Shown: piece after piece, positions 10,419-23,600 of the stretch
Numbering within the stretch: position 1 is the first letter of the stretch
Layout of the letters: every line of letters begins with the position of its first letter
From: Agapetus fuscipes
Lineage: Eukaryota; Arthropoda; Insecta; Trichoptera; Glossosomatidae
Assembly: GCA_951799405.1 (NCBI GenBank)
Contig: OX637345.1
Span: 14,508,001-14,572,000, forward strand
Reading direction: 5' to 3'
DNA: 64,000 nt
Notes under the pieces: model-generated
Seen by the model: the letters and a program-made list of their open reading frames with translations, nothing else
The model's database searches: none
Told to the model about the DNA's origin: nothing
Program-made: the position numbers and the translations under genes

Positions 10419-11165
10419 AAATTTATTTTACAAAAAAAATACTTAATACATTTCACTCTTGCAACGTTTTTTCTTTGTAGAAAATTGTACTACTGTATTG
10501 TTTGTATTGTTAGAAAACTGATTAAAGAAAATAAAGCAATATGTATTTTAAAATGTGTGCAATTATCAAAACAAAAAAAGTCCAAATTTTCTGTTTGATT
10601 TTTTTTGATAAATATTTTTAATGGATAAATTTTTGACTTACGTGGTTGTTGCAGTAGTGTCAAAATCAAAATCTTTTTTATTGTCTGTAATAAAAAAAAT
10701 CTCAAAATAATTTCTATAAAATTTGTAAATTAATTCCTATTATATTTTAGTATTTTTTTGTAATTAAAATTTTCTTTAAAAAAAACTTAAGTTACTGATA
10801 ATTTCTATTGATCCAAACATGACATTGGTGTCTAATTTTTTTTAGTATATTTACAATTGAATATACTTAGAACTTTTGGTATTTTTAAGTAGACATTGTG
10901 ATATAGTATTTTATATAGTTTTTAGATTTATATTTGATTTTTTATTTAATCTAAGTTGTACATTACTTTTTAATACGCTGACATTTTTTTTAGGTTAGGT
11001 AGTGATATTTTCAAATTTTTATAGGTTATAATTGTTTTTCTAAACCAAATTCTGTTCATCTCATTAATTTAAACATATTTTTTTGTAATTTAAGCACATT
11101 GGATACTGTCATTTTGCTGGACATATAAAAAGTTTTTTTACAAATCTTTTTCAAAGCTATATTAT
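10419..11165. other. Intergenic, nothing recognised
   Basis: Very AT-rich; short open frames here look like chance. Confidence 0.45.
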
Positions 11166-11169
11166 CTCC

Positions 11170-11345
11170 AAGTACTAGGAGCTTTGCCGGAGTGATGTTT
11201 TCCGGGATCTGCTGCCGTGTTCTGTGGAAGCTGGAGCTTCCGTTTATTATGATATATCCGGAAGCTCTAGCTCCCACAGACCACGGCAACAGATCCTGTA
11301 TAAAACATCACTCCAGCATCATCAGCCGGCCGTGTAAGCCTAAAA
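11170..11345. repeat. Foldback element G, internally shortened copy
   Basis: Inverted arms around CTGGAGCTTCCG and CGGAAGCTCTAGCTCCC, bounded by GGAGTGATGTTTTCCGGG and ATCACTCCAGC. Followed by AGCCGGCCGTGTAAGCC, which also follows the copy at 32069-32300, so that segment belongs to the element. Confidence 0.7.
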
Positions 11346-11401
11346 CTCTTACTAGGAGCATTGCTTTGTATCCTTAATTGTTTGTTCTGTTCTCCACCGT
11401 T

Positions 11402-11441
11402 TACGAATCTATAGCACTAACCACTAGACTACAGACTGGTC
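11402..11441 (-). repeat. SINE B head fragment
   Basis: On the - strand: GACCAGTCTGTAGTCTAGTG, matching the tRNA-like head of SINE B. Body absent. Confidence 0.5.
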
Positions 11442-11686
11442 AAAATGTGGTCGGATCAATTTTTAATATGGATCTATTTTCTCGCTGAGGAAACGTCAGT
11501 CTTTTATGGGACTGCCATAAAGCGAACAATTACAAAATATTTTTATGCCTTTTCCCTAGCAACACGGCCGGTTGACGACATTTATTTTTGCTCCCTTTTC
11601 AATGTTCCTACCTCCTTTTATACTATAGATATCCCATAGATACAAGCCTAGCAATCAAGGTTTTTTTTCAAAATGAGAGTCGTAAA

Positions 11687-11770
11687 AATAAATAGGTCCC
11701 GAAGCGCCACATACGACCCCTTGGGGGATAACACAGGCCAGAAGTTACACTATACATATGTGTAGCTATA
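11687..11770 (+). repeat. SINE C, 3' fragment
   Basis: Matches the C end: CCACATACGACCCCTTGGGG then GTTACACTATA and GTGTAGCT. Confidence 0.7.
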
Positions 11771-11774
11771 CATT

Positions 11775-12498
11775 GAACCATACAATATGACATTCTCTGT
11801 ACTTTCCGTGTACCTCATTTAAAAAAAAATGCAAACCCTTAGATTTTCACCTTTTATTGTTTTTGACTCATTTGACCCAAAATTGTTATAAAAGCAAAAA
11901 AACGACTTGTGTTCATAAATAAACAACTTCTTATATAATAATTTAAAAAATAAGTTAAAAAGATCTTCCAGTTTTTTGTATTTTGTTTCACTTTTTATTT
12001 AAGCACAAAAATTGTCAATTTGTGAATTAAAAAACACAAAAAATAGCTAAAGAATAACTGATTTTCTTAATTTTTTTAATTCCTATTGATTTATGATATA
12101 GTGGACTGAGAATTGCGTAAAGGCAAATGGATGATGTATCCCTTGAAACTTATATATGAGTGCAAACACCACGCGATGATTTTGAGAAAAATAAACTTGT
12201 AAAACGACAACACCAGTTGGAGATGATGACGTTTGCACGAAATCATACTTTTTCAATTAAAATTACGAAGGATTAAGTGAGGTTTACATTATATCACACA
12301 CAGTAAATGATTTCTTACACTGCGCAGAATCAAATTCAATAATTATCTCAAAAATCATAAATTTTGGAGATGACTGCGTCTGCAGTTATATGACTCATAT
12401 ATGCAAATTGTCCTGAATTAGAAAGAGAGCAAAAATGCTCTCAGTGTGACTGCACTCTTAACAGAGAAGCTAGAATCTTGCTGAGCAATTTAGGCATA
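11775..12498. other. Intergenic, nothing recognised
   Basis: AT-rich, no supported feature. Confidence 0.4.
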
Positions 12499-12577
12499 AT
12501 GCAACTAAACACAACTTAGCTACACAAATAGTGTAACTTCTTCCCGTGTTATTTCCAAAGGGGTCACATATGGCGAT
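12499..12577 (-). repeat. SINE C, short 3' fragment
   Basis: Diverged C end (TAGTGTAACTTCTTCCCGTG on the + strand), lying just beside the better copy at 12661. Confidence 0.65.
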
Positions 12578-12660
12578 AAGGCATTCTGGAGGTTTTCATT
12601 GCCCTGTTATTCAACAAACATTTTTATTGAAAACAAATGTATATATCAAAAATATTACAC

Positions 12661-12890
12661 AAAACGCAACGCAACTAAAAAAACACAACTAAGCTACACA
12701 TATAGTGTAACTTCTTGCCGCGTTATCCCCGAAGGGGTCGCATGTGGCGAGTTGAACCTATTTATTTTTACAGGTAAGGGGGCCGGCCTTACGCCAACCA
12801 CTTCAGTTGAAGTGGGAATTTCCCAGCTCCCGAGGGGGCTGGTACTCATTTCTTGTGAAGGCTGAGTAAACCTCGCCGGTATTTATATTA
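12661..12890 (-). repeat. SINE C, 5'-truncated
   Basis: Well-preserved 3' two thirds of C; the tRNA-like head is missing. The missing end abuts a segment whose - strand contains CAGTGGCGTAGCTATGCCCC, a hAT-like terminus motif. Confidence 0.82.
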
Positions 12891-13213
12891 CAAAATACAA
12901 AAGAATTGTAAAATTGGGGCATAGCTACGCCACTGTTGTGTTTGACAGGACTGGCTGACATTTGTGAATTGTACAATGCTTCACGGCCATAAGCCAATGT
13001 CCAGTCCACCATATTATGTCAATGGTATTTTCAATGTAAAAATGTGTTCTTAAATTGAAATTATTTAAAATCTGTACTTAATTTAATAACCTGACTATTA
13101 TTTTTATAAGTACTTGATTGTGAGTTTGACATTCAAGAAGTGAACTGATCTAAGTAACATAGTTATAAAATACAAAAAGGCCCTATTTTAAAACTTATTA
13201 TATATTTTCTTAC

Positions 13214-13282
13214 CTGTATAGTCCACTTTTTCAATTGATCTGCTACAATTTCCATTTTCAAAACACAATTTTCTGATGGAGC
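13214..13282 (-). CDS. Candidate 69-bp internal exon of an unrecognised gene
   Basis: On the - strand a good acceptor (TTCTTTCAG) and a consensus donor (CAG then GTAAGAA) enclose exactly 23 open codons in phase 0; the peptide starts APSENCVLKMEI and ends WTIQ. It is more G+C-rich than its surroundings and matches no repeat seen here. It lies between the rn stop and the cher stop, so it belongs to neither as modelled. No partner exon was found nearby. It could be a real exon of a gene with long introns, or a chance pairing of splice-like sites; a 69-bp open stretch is not by itself rare. Confidence 0.35.
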
Positions 13283-13329
13283 CTGAAAGAAGTTACAAAT
13301 TAGATTTTCACTCACCAGGGCAAGGGTCA

Positions 13330-14565
13330 CAGGTCTAAGTAACTAAGGTTTTAGCAGCCAATAACAAAATATTAGTTAGCCAGGTGATGCCATGGTATTT
13401 TTCATTTAACCCCGCTCTTTTCTAGTAAGTTTTTTTACAGTTTTGCCTCTCCCTTTTTATTTTAATTTATCAAAATTTAATTTATTAAAAAAAATGTGTT
13501 ATTTGGATCACTTTACTTTTTTATCCTCAAAATACAATTAAGGGTATTTCAGAACCAAGAACCAAGGATTTTTGTTTTGATAACATGACCCTTATTTCTT
13601 CCTACTATAAAAGCTGTTATTTTTTTTATGAAATCACTTGGTTCTTTTCTGAAAATACATAATAATTATGATGATAATAATTATTTAAATAAAAATAATT
13701 ACTTTTTATTTGTATAATTACTAATGTCATTTTTTTTGTACCATGACTACAGAAAAGCATTTATACAAATTTACAATTGAAAAAAAAATCTCAAAATGTA
13801 TGAAAAACTTAAACTTTCTTAATTATAATTCTTATTTTTTAAGGTTTTAATTATTTTGTTAAGTAAACTTCTTATTACGGAGATAGATAGTCAACTTAAA
13901 AGCTGTGTAAATAATTAATATAATGAAATAATTTGTTTCACTATTATCTTAAAAAATGAATATTCATTAAAATGGCGAAAAAATTTAGAACCTCTTGCAA
14001 GAATAATTAAAAAGCATTTTTATTATGCTAGCACAAAAAAATTAAAAATTATTATTTTTTTCAATAAAATAATTTTAAAAAAAATCAGCTAAATTACTGG
14101 GTTAAGAATTTGTTTATATGAGGAACAAGAAGATGCAAAAGTTTATTACATTTTTTGAATTTCTGTTTTTTTTTTTTGGTATTGAAATCTCATTTTCTTT
14201 TGTAAATAAAATTTATGTTAAATTTTAGAAATTATCACTATTTGTAGGGGAAATTTTTTTTGATGAAAAAAATGTTAAAAATTTTGAAAAGTTAAAATTG
14301 CTACTATGAAGGCAATTCTTTGAATTCTGTTAAGTATAAAAGGACTAACTACATTGCGGTAATTTGAAAAAAGAAACCTTATTTGTTAGAAAAATGAGGA
14401 CCGTTTTTTCTTACCATAGTGTATTTAATTTTTTTGTATTAAATATTTCTCATTTACGTTTATTTAGTTGAAATTATTGTTTAGGAGAAATGTCGATTAT
14501 GTTTTATAAATATTAAATGTATGTTTATTTTGGCATCAGGTCGCCATTTTGGAAACTCTCCTGGC
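13330..14565. other. Very AT-rich intergenic block
   Basis: Long A/T runs, no frame of note, no repeat matched elsewhere in the window. Confidence 0.5.
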
Positions 14566-14572
14566 GCCATTT

Positions 14573-14608
14573 TGTGTCATGTTATCTTACGTCACAAAAT
14601 GGCGCCCG
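14573..14608. repeat. Short hairpin
   Basis: GGCGCCATTTTGTG and CACAAAATGGCGCC form a 14-bp stem around a short loop. A third GCCATTTTG lies at about 14541. Possibly the remnant of a MITE. Confidence 0.6.
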
Positions 14609-14924
14609 ACAGGTGAGTTTGTAAATTGCCAAAACTGATATGAACCTTAAGAATAAAAAGAAATAAAAAATAGCTGGTTTTCATTTCTTAACACCTTAAT
14701 AAATACCTTTTTCTTAAATGTACATACTTTTGCATATAGAGTATGAAAAAATGTTTGAATCAAAAGCAAGATTGGTTGGTGAAATACCCCACAGTTTCAC
14801 ATACATAGTAAACAGATGTCACTGCTCCACAACACAACACATATGCAGAGTGTCATCATTTTTTATACTTAAATCCCTGGTGTACCCACATTTGCATCAA
14901 TATCATGTTCAGCATTTCACTTTC

Positions 14925-15035
14925 ACACTGAAGAAGCCCATCGTAGATATGGGCAAAACGTCAAGAAGCTCCAGCTCCAACAGACCACAGCAACTGATCC
15001 CGGAAAGCCACTCTCCAGCATCAACCAAAATGTTT
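14925..15035 (+). repeat. Foldback element G, half copy
   Basis: Matches one arm of G: GAAGAAGCCCATCGTAG, then AGAAGCTCCAGCTCC, then CTGATCCCGGAAAG and CTCCAGCATCA. Confidence 0.65.
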
Positions 15036-15137
15036 ATCAAAATTGGAAAGAATCTAAAAGTGTCACAAGAGGCGCTGTTTCAGTTTCCAGGCATTTTTTG
15101 TACAACGTCAGCTTGAATTGAAATGTATATTGTATAT

Positions 15138-15472
15138 TGTTGCAAACGAGTACAGGCACTCGTACACACATAGGTTTATCAAAATGACTACACACCCTAA
15201 TGCACGTAGTATAGAATCATCTAGCAGGCCCTGGTAGTGTGTGTAAATATTCTGGTGATGGAATAGTCCAGAACTTGGGAGAATGATCTCTCCGCTCTAG
15301 TATATAAGGGGTCGAAATGGTAGGACAAGGTGGAGTTGCAATAAAACTCTGCGAGATAACACATACACCTGTCACTCTCAACTGTGAAATAAATTGAACA
15401 TTGTAAAAAATAAATCCTTAAAAATTAAATTCCGTCATTTTAATTAAAAAGAATCCAGCAAAGAACGTAACA
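15138..15472 (+). mobile_element. Solo LTR with ATAT target duplication
   Basis: 335 bp starting TGTTGCAAACGAG and ending AACGTAACA (TG..CA). ATAT occurs at 15134-15137 and 15473-15476. It contains a TATA-like TATATAAGGGG near 15301 and AATAAA signals near 15341 and 15391-15410. No primer-binding site or internal region adjoins it, so the internal part was probably removed by LTR-LTR recombination. Confidence 0.82.
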
Positions 15473-15599
15473 ATATGTTTATAAATAGGGCACTGAATTT
15501 TTTATAGATCTCGACAATGTTGTGGTTTGTATAGATTTGTCTTTGCCGATCAATCCATTCAGACCAGACTGAGATGTAGGGATGAAGTGTGGAGGGATG

Positions 15600-15801
15600 A
15601 GGCTTAGCTTCTACAAGTTGTGGACTGAAGAACCCCATTGGAGGACAGACGGAATAGGAGACAGAAATTAAAGGAGGCCAAGGATTGAATAAAATATTCG
15701 GCTGGATCCCCATCGAAGACGAAGAAGATCAACCCATTTCTCTTCATGTATCGCAATTCTTCAATAATACCACGGATAGAAGTGAATGTACCCATATTCA
15801 C
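15600..15801 (-). pseudogene. Possible retroelement Gag fragment
   Basis: A 65-codon frame containing FVFDGDPAEYFIQSLASF, which loosely resembles the FDGDP..Y motif in Gag-like domains of BEL/Pao elements. It is short, has no flanking element structure and could be chance. Confidence 0.25.
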
Positions 15802-15909
15802 TTCTTTTGTTAGACAATCATTTTGGGGATCGTACTATCCAGTTTATGGATCGGATAAAGAGGAACGAGGAACATTACTTGGAAGTGGAGATAAATAAAT
15901 TTCGTGAAG

Positions 15910-16850
15910 ATACAGATAAGAATATTAAATAAGAGAGTTTGTTTTTTTGTGCTTTTCTATTTTTATTTGGAAGTGTACAAAGCTACATAAATAAATAAGT
16001 AAACATAACCTTAAAATTATATACATTGATGAAATAAAAATAAGTAATTTAACATTAAAATTAAAAATAAAGTATGTATTCAAAATAATAGGGTAATCTC
16101 ACACACACAAAATATGTCTTAATATACAAATAAGAAAAGAAAAATGAAGCAAGAAGGTTTGTAGCTTAAATGAAGCGAAAATAAGAGGAAAAGCAGCAAA
16201 AATCTAAAACAGTGAGGATATTTTTTCATGGTTTAATTTATATAAAACTAAAATAAGTAGTCAACTCTGTAATGAAGATAAATAATTTAAAAACCAGGGT
16301 AAAAAGGATAGAATATAAAAAAAAAAAATTTTGAATCAGTATAATACATAAAACTTAAAATAATTTACTTAAAAATCACAAAAAAATACCAGAAAAAATT
16401 CATAAGCGAAAACAAGCAAAATAAATATTTCTTTTTTTACACTTTTATCAAAAGTTTCTTCTGTGATTTCTTTGGATTTTTTCCTTTCTTACTTCTCTGT
16501 CATTTTTCTTATTTTTTTGATTTTTAAAATAATCCTTTGGCTTTCCAAAGACATACATTTACTCTAAAATATGTACTTATTTGAATGTTTAATATATGCA
16601 ATTGGAAAGCCAAATTCAAATTTTTTCAAACACTCAAAACAAAATGTATTTTTCTCCGCCTTTGAATTAATTGGTTTGAGTCTTTGCTAACTTCTCAAGC
16701 TGTCAAAATAATAATTTTTTGAAACAAGAAATTTATTTTCTGGCGATTCTAAAGATCCATTAGAGACAGAATGGATCTATTTATAGAATCACCGAGAAAA
16801 GAATAGCTTTATGGCTAATGTAAATTCACAAAAAAGTTAAGAAATAATTT
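15910..16850. other. AT-rich intergenic block
   Basis: A-rich stretch with no supported gene. A short hairpin around GATCCATTAGAGACAG at 16750-16790 is the only structure noted. Confidence 0.45.
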
Positions 16851-16852
16851 AT

Positions 16853-16925
16853 GTGAGAGACTATGTCTCCAGAATGAGCCATGATATACTCACTCACACC
16901 GCAGATGGCAATTGATCGACATATT
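16853..16925 (+). repeat. Dispersed unit of the 126-bp minisatellite
   Basis: GTCTCCAGAATGAGCCATGA followed by TACTCACTCACACCGCAG matches one unit of the array at 29397-29960. It lies below the cher stop codon, outside the array. Confidence 0.75.
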
Positions 16926-17212
16926 TCATTTCAAGACTTCTTCAAGATTAGCATTGCAAAGATTGAAAAGAAATGAAGCAACTAGGGATAGGTAAAATAA
17001 TGACTTCATTTTTTAAGCTGACACAATCATGACAGCCATGTTGATTTAACTGTCAAAATTTTATTTCATTGTCGATGAACATCAAAATCATAACAGCATA
17101 GATACAATTCAATGTCATTTTCAAGCTAGATATGTTATTTTCAATGTAAAATTTTACATTTTGACTTAAAATATTCCTATCAAAGTTAGCCATATTGTTT
17201 CAAATATCAAAT

Positions 17213-17218
17213 TTTATT
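17213..17218 (-). terminator. Candidate cher polyadenylation signal
   Basis: AATAAA on the - strand about 275 bp past the stop codon. Further candidates lie near 17066. The choice is not settled by sequence alone. Confidence 0.35.
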
Positions 17219-17227
17219 AAACTAGTA

Positions 17228-17430
17228 AAGTGACATGTTATTTTCAATGCTATTTTGTTATATTTTTAACAAAACAACAGAACAAAGTCATCAACAACAT
17301 ATTATGTTGTTTCATACAATTTTATCATACTTTCAATACAGTGACATGTTGTTTTCAATGTCATTTCGTTGTATTTTTAATTAAACAACATAACAAAGCC
17401 ATTAAAAACATATGACATTGTTGTAAATGT
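17228..17430 (-). repeat. Two-unit direct repeat in the probable cher 3' UTR
   Basis: Two diverged units of about 110 bp, each beginning AGTGACATGTT (17228 and 17340). A - strand AATAAA lies at 17213-17218, so the unit pair may fall inside the last exon's 3' UTR. Confidence 0.6.
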
Positions 17431-17491
17431 CAAATTTTACTTCAAAGGCAGCCATTTTGTTTTAAATGTCAAATATCATTGTTGCTGTTGC

Positions 17492-17676
17492 TTAGGCGTC
17501 GACCTTGTAGGGTGACCCGGGGATGTGCTCATCGCCCCACTTGATGAGAATAATGTACTCTCCCTTATCGCGCACCATGTACGAGCACTCGTAGTTGTTC
17601 TTGCCCTTGTGCTTCACAAACACTTCCTCGCAGGGACCCTTGGGGCCGTACACGCCCACGTATAAGATGTTGTTAC
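17492..17676 (-). CDS. cher: cher exon 16, terminal
   Basis: [18 protein letters not shown] to GSPYKVDA and TAA at 17492-17494: end of repeat 24, which mediates filamin dimerisation. Confidence 0.95.
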
Positions 17677-20600
17677 CTGCGGGACAACAAAATAAACAAG
17701 AGTGAGTGTTTGTCTATGCCACCCTGAAAGGGTGCCGCAGAGGTGCTGCTTGAATTGTTGCTTCTGTCGCGAGGCACTGCAAGGAAGTGGCAAGGAGTGG
17801 GACAAATGTTTTGAATTTTATTATACCCGAAGATGATTGAGAGATTGAACACATTCTAATTCAAAATTTAACTTCGATTGAAGCCATCGCTAGCACTTCA
17901 GTCAATTTCAAATGCATTATTTCAAAGGAATAGGAGTAAATATTTATTCTCAAATGTATTTGCCTGTACCCTCTGCACGCGCCTGGTTTGGTGACTGCAT
18001 ACGCTTAAACATTGACTGGATTCTCAGTCATGACTGCGCTCTCTTTACCAAACTTTATTTATACCTACATCAAACAGCTCTTCCGATTCCCTACAAGATG
18101 ATGTTATTAGTTTGATTTGGGAAAAAAACTGTCATTGTTGTTGTTACCTCATGTATATTTATATAATTAGATGATTCATTTTTATTTTTTGTAGTCTGCA
18201 GCACACTACAAGGGCCCTTTGATACACGTGACTCACTGAACAAACTGTTATTTCCTCCTCAAACATGCTTCCAAAGTCATCAATTAGATGTAAATAAGAG
18301 TGTATGTGTTACCAGCATCCGTTGCGCACACGGTGAACTGGTTCTGCTTGGCCAGGTAGGCCTTCTTGAGCCCCATGCCCTTGGAGGAGCAGCGCGAGGC
18401 ATCAGACTTGAAGTTGGGCAGCACGGGCCCCAGCTTCTGCCCCGACTTGGCCACCTTCTGCACCGTCTCCACTATTACCGAGGACGTCTCCTGTGCGCCC
18501 ATCTCTGCCAAGTTGTCTCCTAGAATGGTGTGAATAGTTATGAGTCATGAGCGACTGTAGTTTCTGGTTTAAATGCATTGAGCTTCATATCAAAAAGGGG
18601 CTCAATTTTCAAGCCATCTGATCTAATCTAATCTAAGTTGCAAATATATGTAACATTATATAAAGATTTGCATTATATGCATTTTCACAAGCAGACACGT
18701 ATAAGTTCATGTTTAAACATGCCGCATGTGGACCTACAATGTAAAAACCCGAATTTCAAATGAACATACACCCTGCAACTCCTGCCGACCTTCCCTGAAA
18801 CAGGGGTGACATTGGCAAAGTGAATTGAATTTGAATTTTCAAAACATTTCTACACTGGGTTCAAAACGATGTTAAGAAAATTAACCAGCCAGTAGAAGAG
18901 TTTTTAAAAGTCGGCAACAAAATGTTCTCCTGATACTTTAGAAAACCGACAATAACGTTCATGTCGTCATTTAAAATCTTTTCAGTTGGTACGTTTGTGA
19001 TAATCAAATGGTTAAGCGACACGAATAGTAATCATGTCATTTTTATTACTATTAAACTGATGAAGACTACTTCAATCCATAACGAGGTCATATAATGTGT
19101 GGAAAAATCCCAACAGATACAGAACTGGAGCAATAAGGAGCAAGATAAACCAAAACTCGTTAAGTGAAGTCTGTTTAACAATAGGGAAGATACTCGATGC
19201 AACTATGTGGTTTCCTAGGATTCAGCGCAATTGTCAGTATGTACCCCGATTGGTGAACGATGCAGACTAACTTTGTTGTTTTAAGCAAATGAAAATACAG
19301 TGTCTGCTACTAGTTCCTGCAGATACTTCTGAAAGTAAGTACATAAGAATACAATCAGTTGTGTGAAATGATCTTACCCGTGCATTCAATCTTGAACGGT
19401 GAGCCCACGATGTGTGCGCAGTTGTATTTGATGCTCATGTAGTAGAAGCCGGGGATGAGCGGCGTGTACCTCACCTTGTAGCCCTCCTCCACCTCCGTGC
19501 AGTCCATGGCCACGCGGGAGGGACCGTCAATGGTCACGGCCAAGGTGCCCTGACCCGCGTGACACGTGTTGATGATCAGGTCAGTCTTCACACCTGGAAT
19601 TCAATGATTTAAGTGAACATAAAATACTGTTATGATTTTACGCGGTTTTTATTTAATCAAAACTGTGATTCAGTTCAGATACGGAATCACTTTACATTTG
19701 CACAATCTTCAGACTCGTAAATAGAAGGTGGTAGGCTTGAATCCCGGTGGAGCACAAAATGTATACTATTTCTATTTTCAAATATGCTTTTCGCTGGGTT
19801 GAAAAATTCATATACCCTTACCAAAGACCGGTCACCAAAGGTCCATCCAGCTTTACAGCAACTGTGTCGTGCTTAAGAATTGGGTCTTTCTATAGCGACA
19901 ACCAAGCTTGCAGAGGACTTTTGAGATGTGTTTCAGACAAAAACAGCGCTCGCCAAATAAATCATCCTAATATTATTTGGGAGTCTGTCCAAAGGTAACA
20001 ACCTTCAGCAATTCAAAAACTTTACAAATGCTTCCACATAATAGAACATTCTCAAACATAAGTTACCAGTTTTGACGATAGCCAGCCCAGGTCCGTTGGC
20101 ATGGACAGCCGCGGGGTCGGCGTCATCCTTGCCGACCTTGACCCTGAGCGGAGAGGCGGGGATGTGGACGCCGTTGAACTTGCAGTGGATATTGTGGATG
20201 CCGTTCTCCCGGGGCATGAAGCGCACGCTGTACTGCTCGCCGTCTATGTTCTGGATGAAGCAGTCCTCCACTTGGCCGTTGGGGGATTTTATCTGGAAAG
20301 ATACGAGCATATCTTCAACTGCTTCATTTGGCATTTAAATTTTTTTTCTCTTAAAACACAGGTCCGCAGTCTAGTGATAAGTGATAGTGACTCCGACTCG
20401 TAAATGGAAGGTTGTGGGTTCGAATCCCGGCAGAGCACAAAAACTATACCATTTAAATTTTCAAATATGCTCATCGCTGGGTTGAAAAATTCATGTACCT
20501 TTACCAAAGACCAGTCACCAAAGGTCCATCCAGCCTTACAGCAAGTGGGTCTTGCTTGAGAATCGGCGCTTTCTACAGCGACGACCAAGATCGCAGAGGG

Positions 20601-23600
20601 CTCTCGAGGTGCGATTCACACAAAAAAAGCGTTCAACAAATAAATCATCCTAATATGATTATTATTATTCAATTGAAGTGGCTGGCGTAAGGCCGGCCCC
20701 CTCACCTGTAAAAAGAAATAAACTCCACTCACCACATCGCCCTTCACTGAAAACGCTGTAAAGAAGTTACACTATATTTGTAGCTTAATACTTTATTTAC
20801 AATTTGGAAATCGGCTGCTGAGGACAGGAGGAACTTGACGCGAATGTTGAAGGAAGACAATGAAGGATATTGATGTAGCACAACCGGAATAAGACGTACA
20901 GCTCTCCCTACTCACCCTGGCGTCCAGGGTGCCCTTGGCCCCGTTGAGGCGCAGGTAGAACTGCGCGGGCTTGTCTACGGTGAGCCCCTCGGGGAACTGC
21001 GCCACCTCCAGCAGGTGAGCATCTCCCACCATGGGGGCGATGTACACCCTGAAGGGGGAGTCCGGGATGTGCTGTTCGTTGAACTTCAGACCGATGCGGT
21101 ACTCGCCTGCAATGTTACAGTTCATTTCAATTTACACAAGATGTGTTCACAGAGTTTCCCTATAATACAGGCGCATGCATAGGGTTTAGGCAGATACCTT
21201 TCAGAATAAATATTATTTTCTTCCATTCCTTAAAAATAACTTATTTGAAATTGACTGAAGTGCTAAAGATGGCTCCAATCAAACTTAAATTTTGAATTTT
21301 AAATCTGAATAGCAAGCTTAAATGGTTCTTTACCACATATGTTCCTTGACTTATAGGTAGCCCATGCTGTAGAAAATGGTTCACTTTGTCAATGTCACCC
21401 CTGTTACAGGGAAGGTCGGCAAGAGTTGCAGGGTGTATGTTCGGGTTTTTATATTGTAGGTCCACATGCGGTGTGAGCACAAAATTATGCGTGTCTGCTT
21501 GTGGGAATGCATTTAATATGACTCTCAAATGATACTACATATCTTTGCAGCTTAGATTTAGATTTAGATTTAGAAATGTGGCGTGGTGTGGTTTTAGCAC
21601 GAACTTATCCGTGTCTGTTTTGTGAAAATGCATATAATGTGCATCTCAAATGTTACATATATTTTGCAACTTAGATTAGATTAGATAGATTATTAATTTT
21701 AGATAGATAGATTAGATATGCTCTTCGCTTGGTTGAAAAATTCATAAAACCTTTACGAAAGACCGGTCACTAAAGTCCATCCAGCATTACGTACAGCAAC
21801 TGGGTCGTGCTTGAGTATTGGCGCTTTGTAGTGACGACCAAGCTCGTAAACACCTCTGTGACACTACAACAAGTGTCAAAGACTCATGGAGTCTCTGAAA
21901 TCTAGGGAGTCTCCCGCACAGGATTTCCAAATAAAAGGTGGTAAGTCAAGAGACCTAATACAATCTCCTCACCTGGTTCGTCGACCTTGTAGCACACATC
22001 GCAGGAGCCGTCCCTCCTGTCCTTGAAGTCTATCTCGGCCTTGGCCGGCCCCTCCACAGAGATGGCCAGCTGTCCTCCTCCGGCCTCCCTGGTCCACACA
22101 TTGAACTCGTTCCTGGCCTTCTGCTCGCCGCGCTCCAGGCCGGTGCCTCCCGCCTTCACAAGATGGGCGCCAGAGTCACGCAGGGGGCCAACCGTGAACT
22201 GGAAGGGGGAGCCTGGAACATGGAGGAGTACACATCAAATCATTGAGTAAGAACATAGAAGAGCAGAAACTAACTTATTGCATTTATACATACTATGACT
22301 CTGGAGGAAATGAAAGAAGTATGTAAGGATAGAAAGAAATGGCGGTTGATCTGTGATGTTGGCGGCTGGGGTTTGTTAAAGTAAAATTGGTTTTGTGATT
22401 TAGTTTTTTATGTCAATGTATAGGTATATTGTTGTTTATTGATTTTAAAAATGTAATTTGTCATGTATGTTCCCTGACTTATAGGTTGTTATGCGGCTGA
22501 CCACCCATACTGTAAAAAATTGGTTCACTTTGCCAATGTCACCCCTGTTTCAGGGAAGGACGGCAAGAGTTGCAAGGCTTATGTTCATTTGAGATTGGGT
22601 TTTTATATTGTAGGTCCACATGCGGCATGTGTTAGCGCGAAATTATACATATCTGCTTGTGGGAATGCATTTAATATAAATCTTAAATGATATATATCTT
22701 TGCAGCTTAGATTAGATTAGATTAGATAGCCCACATTTGTCTCTGATTTCTGGAAAGACTGATAAAAGCGGGATCTCGGGATCATACCACATTTGGTTAC
22801 GAAGATCCAAGAGCCAGGACACCTCTAGGCATGCAATGTAATGAGTCGGACTTTACATATTGGGAGGAAGGATGAGTTGGGAGGAATTAGGAACGTTGTT
22901 ATTACGAAAGGATCCTTAAGCAACCAGAGACAGGTCGTAAGTCCTGTGACTCCCATCGCATCCTGACTATGTGCGGCGGGCCTGAGTTTGGGTCTTGGAT
23001 TTTGAAAAAGTAAAGACCTGACTCGATGAGATCATGGTTTGCCTAGTAATTTCACGAATGAGTGATTTGTTCTATTTTCACAATTGAGAGAAATTGATTC
23101 AATTTTGTACTCTTGGGTACAGAAAAAATATCATAAAACGTATAGAATACCCTCTAAATAGCTCATTTTTTATTGTTTGATGTTCATTGGACTACAAACT
23201 TTTTCAGCCTTTTGTTGCGCAAGGCTACTTGCCTTGCTTGTGGAAACAAATTGATTGCATATGCTCAAATGGCATATTGAAATATGCTCTAATAAGGAAT
23301 CAGCTATGAATAGAAAGACATGCAACTACAAAACTGATACACACCTGGTATATGGATTTCCCTGTATTTGACTGAAACAGTGTGCACTCCCAGCTCTTTG
23401 GGCACAAAGTGCACAGAGTACAGTCCATCCTCCACTTCTTGGATCTCCGCATCTTCAGACACTCCTCCAGGACTGGTGACCGTGGCAGCGAGGTCAAAGG
23501 ATGTGATGCCTAGAAGAAAGAACAAGAAGGTATAATGTATGTCCGTATAAGAGGATAATTTATTTGGAAGGTACACATAATTTTTTTTTTTTTTTTTAAG

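Noticed and set aside
12803..13012. 69-codon - strand frame starting MVDWTLAYG
   Set aside because: Its second half is SINE C and a hAT-like terminus; no splice sites support the first half.
14718..15116. 132-codon + strand frame
   Set aside because: Runs through the element G half copy and AT-rich flank; no recognisable domain.
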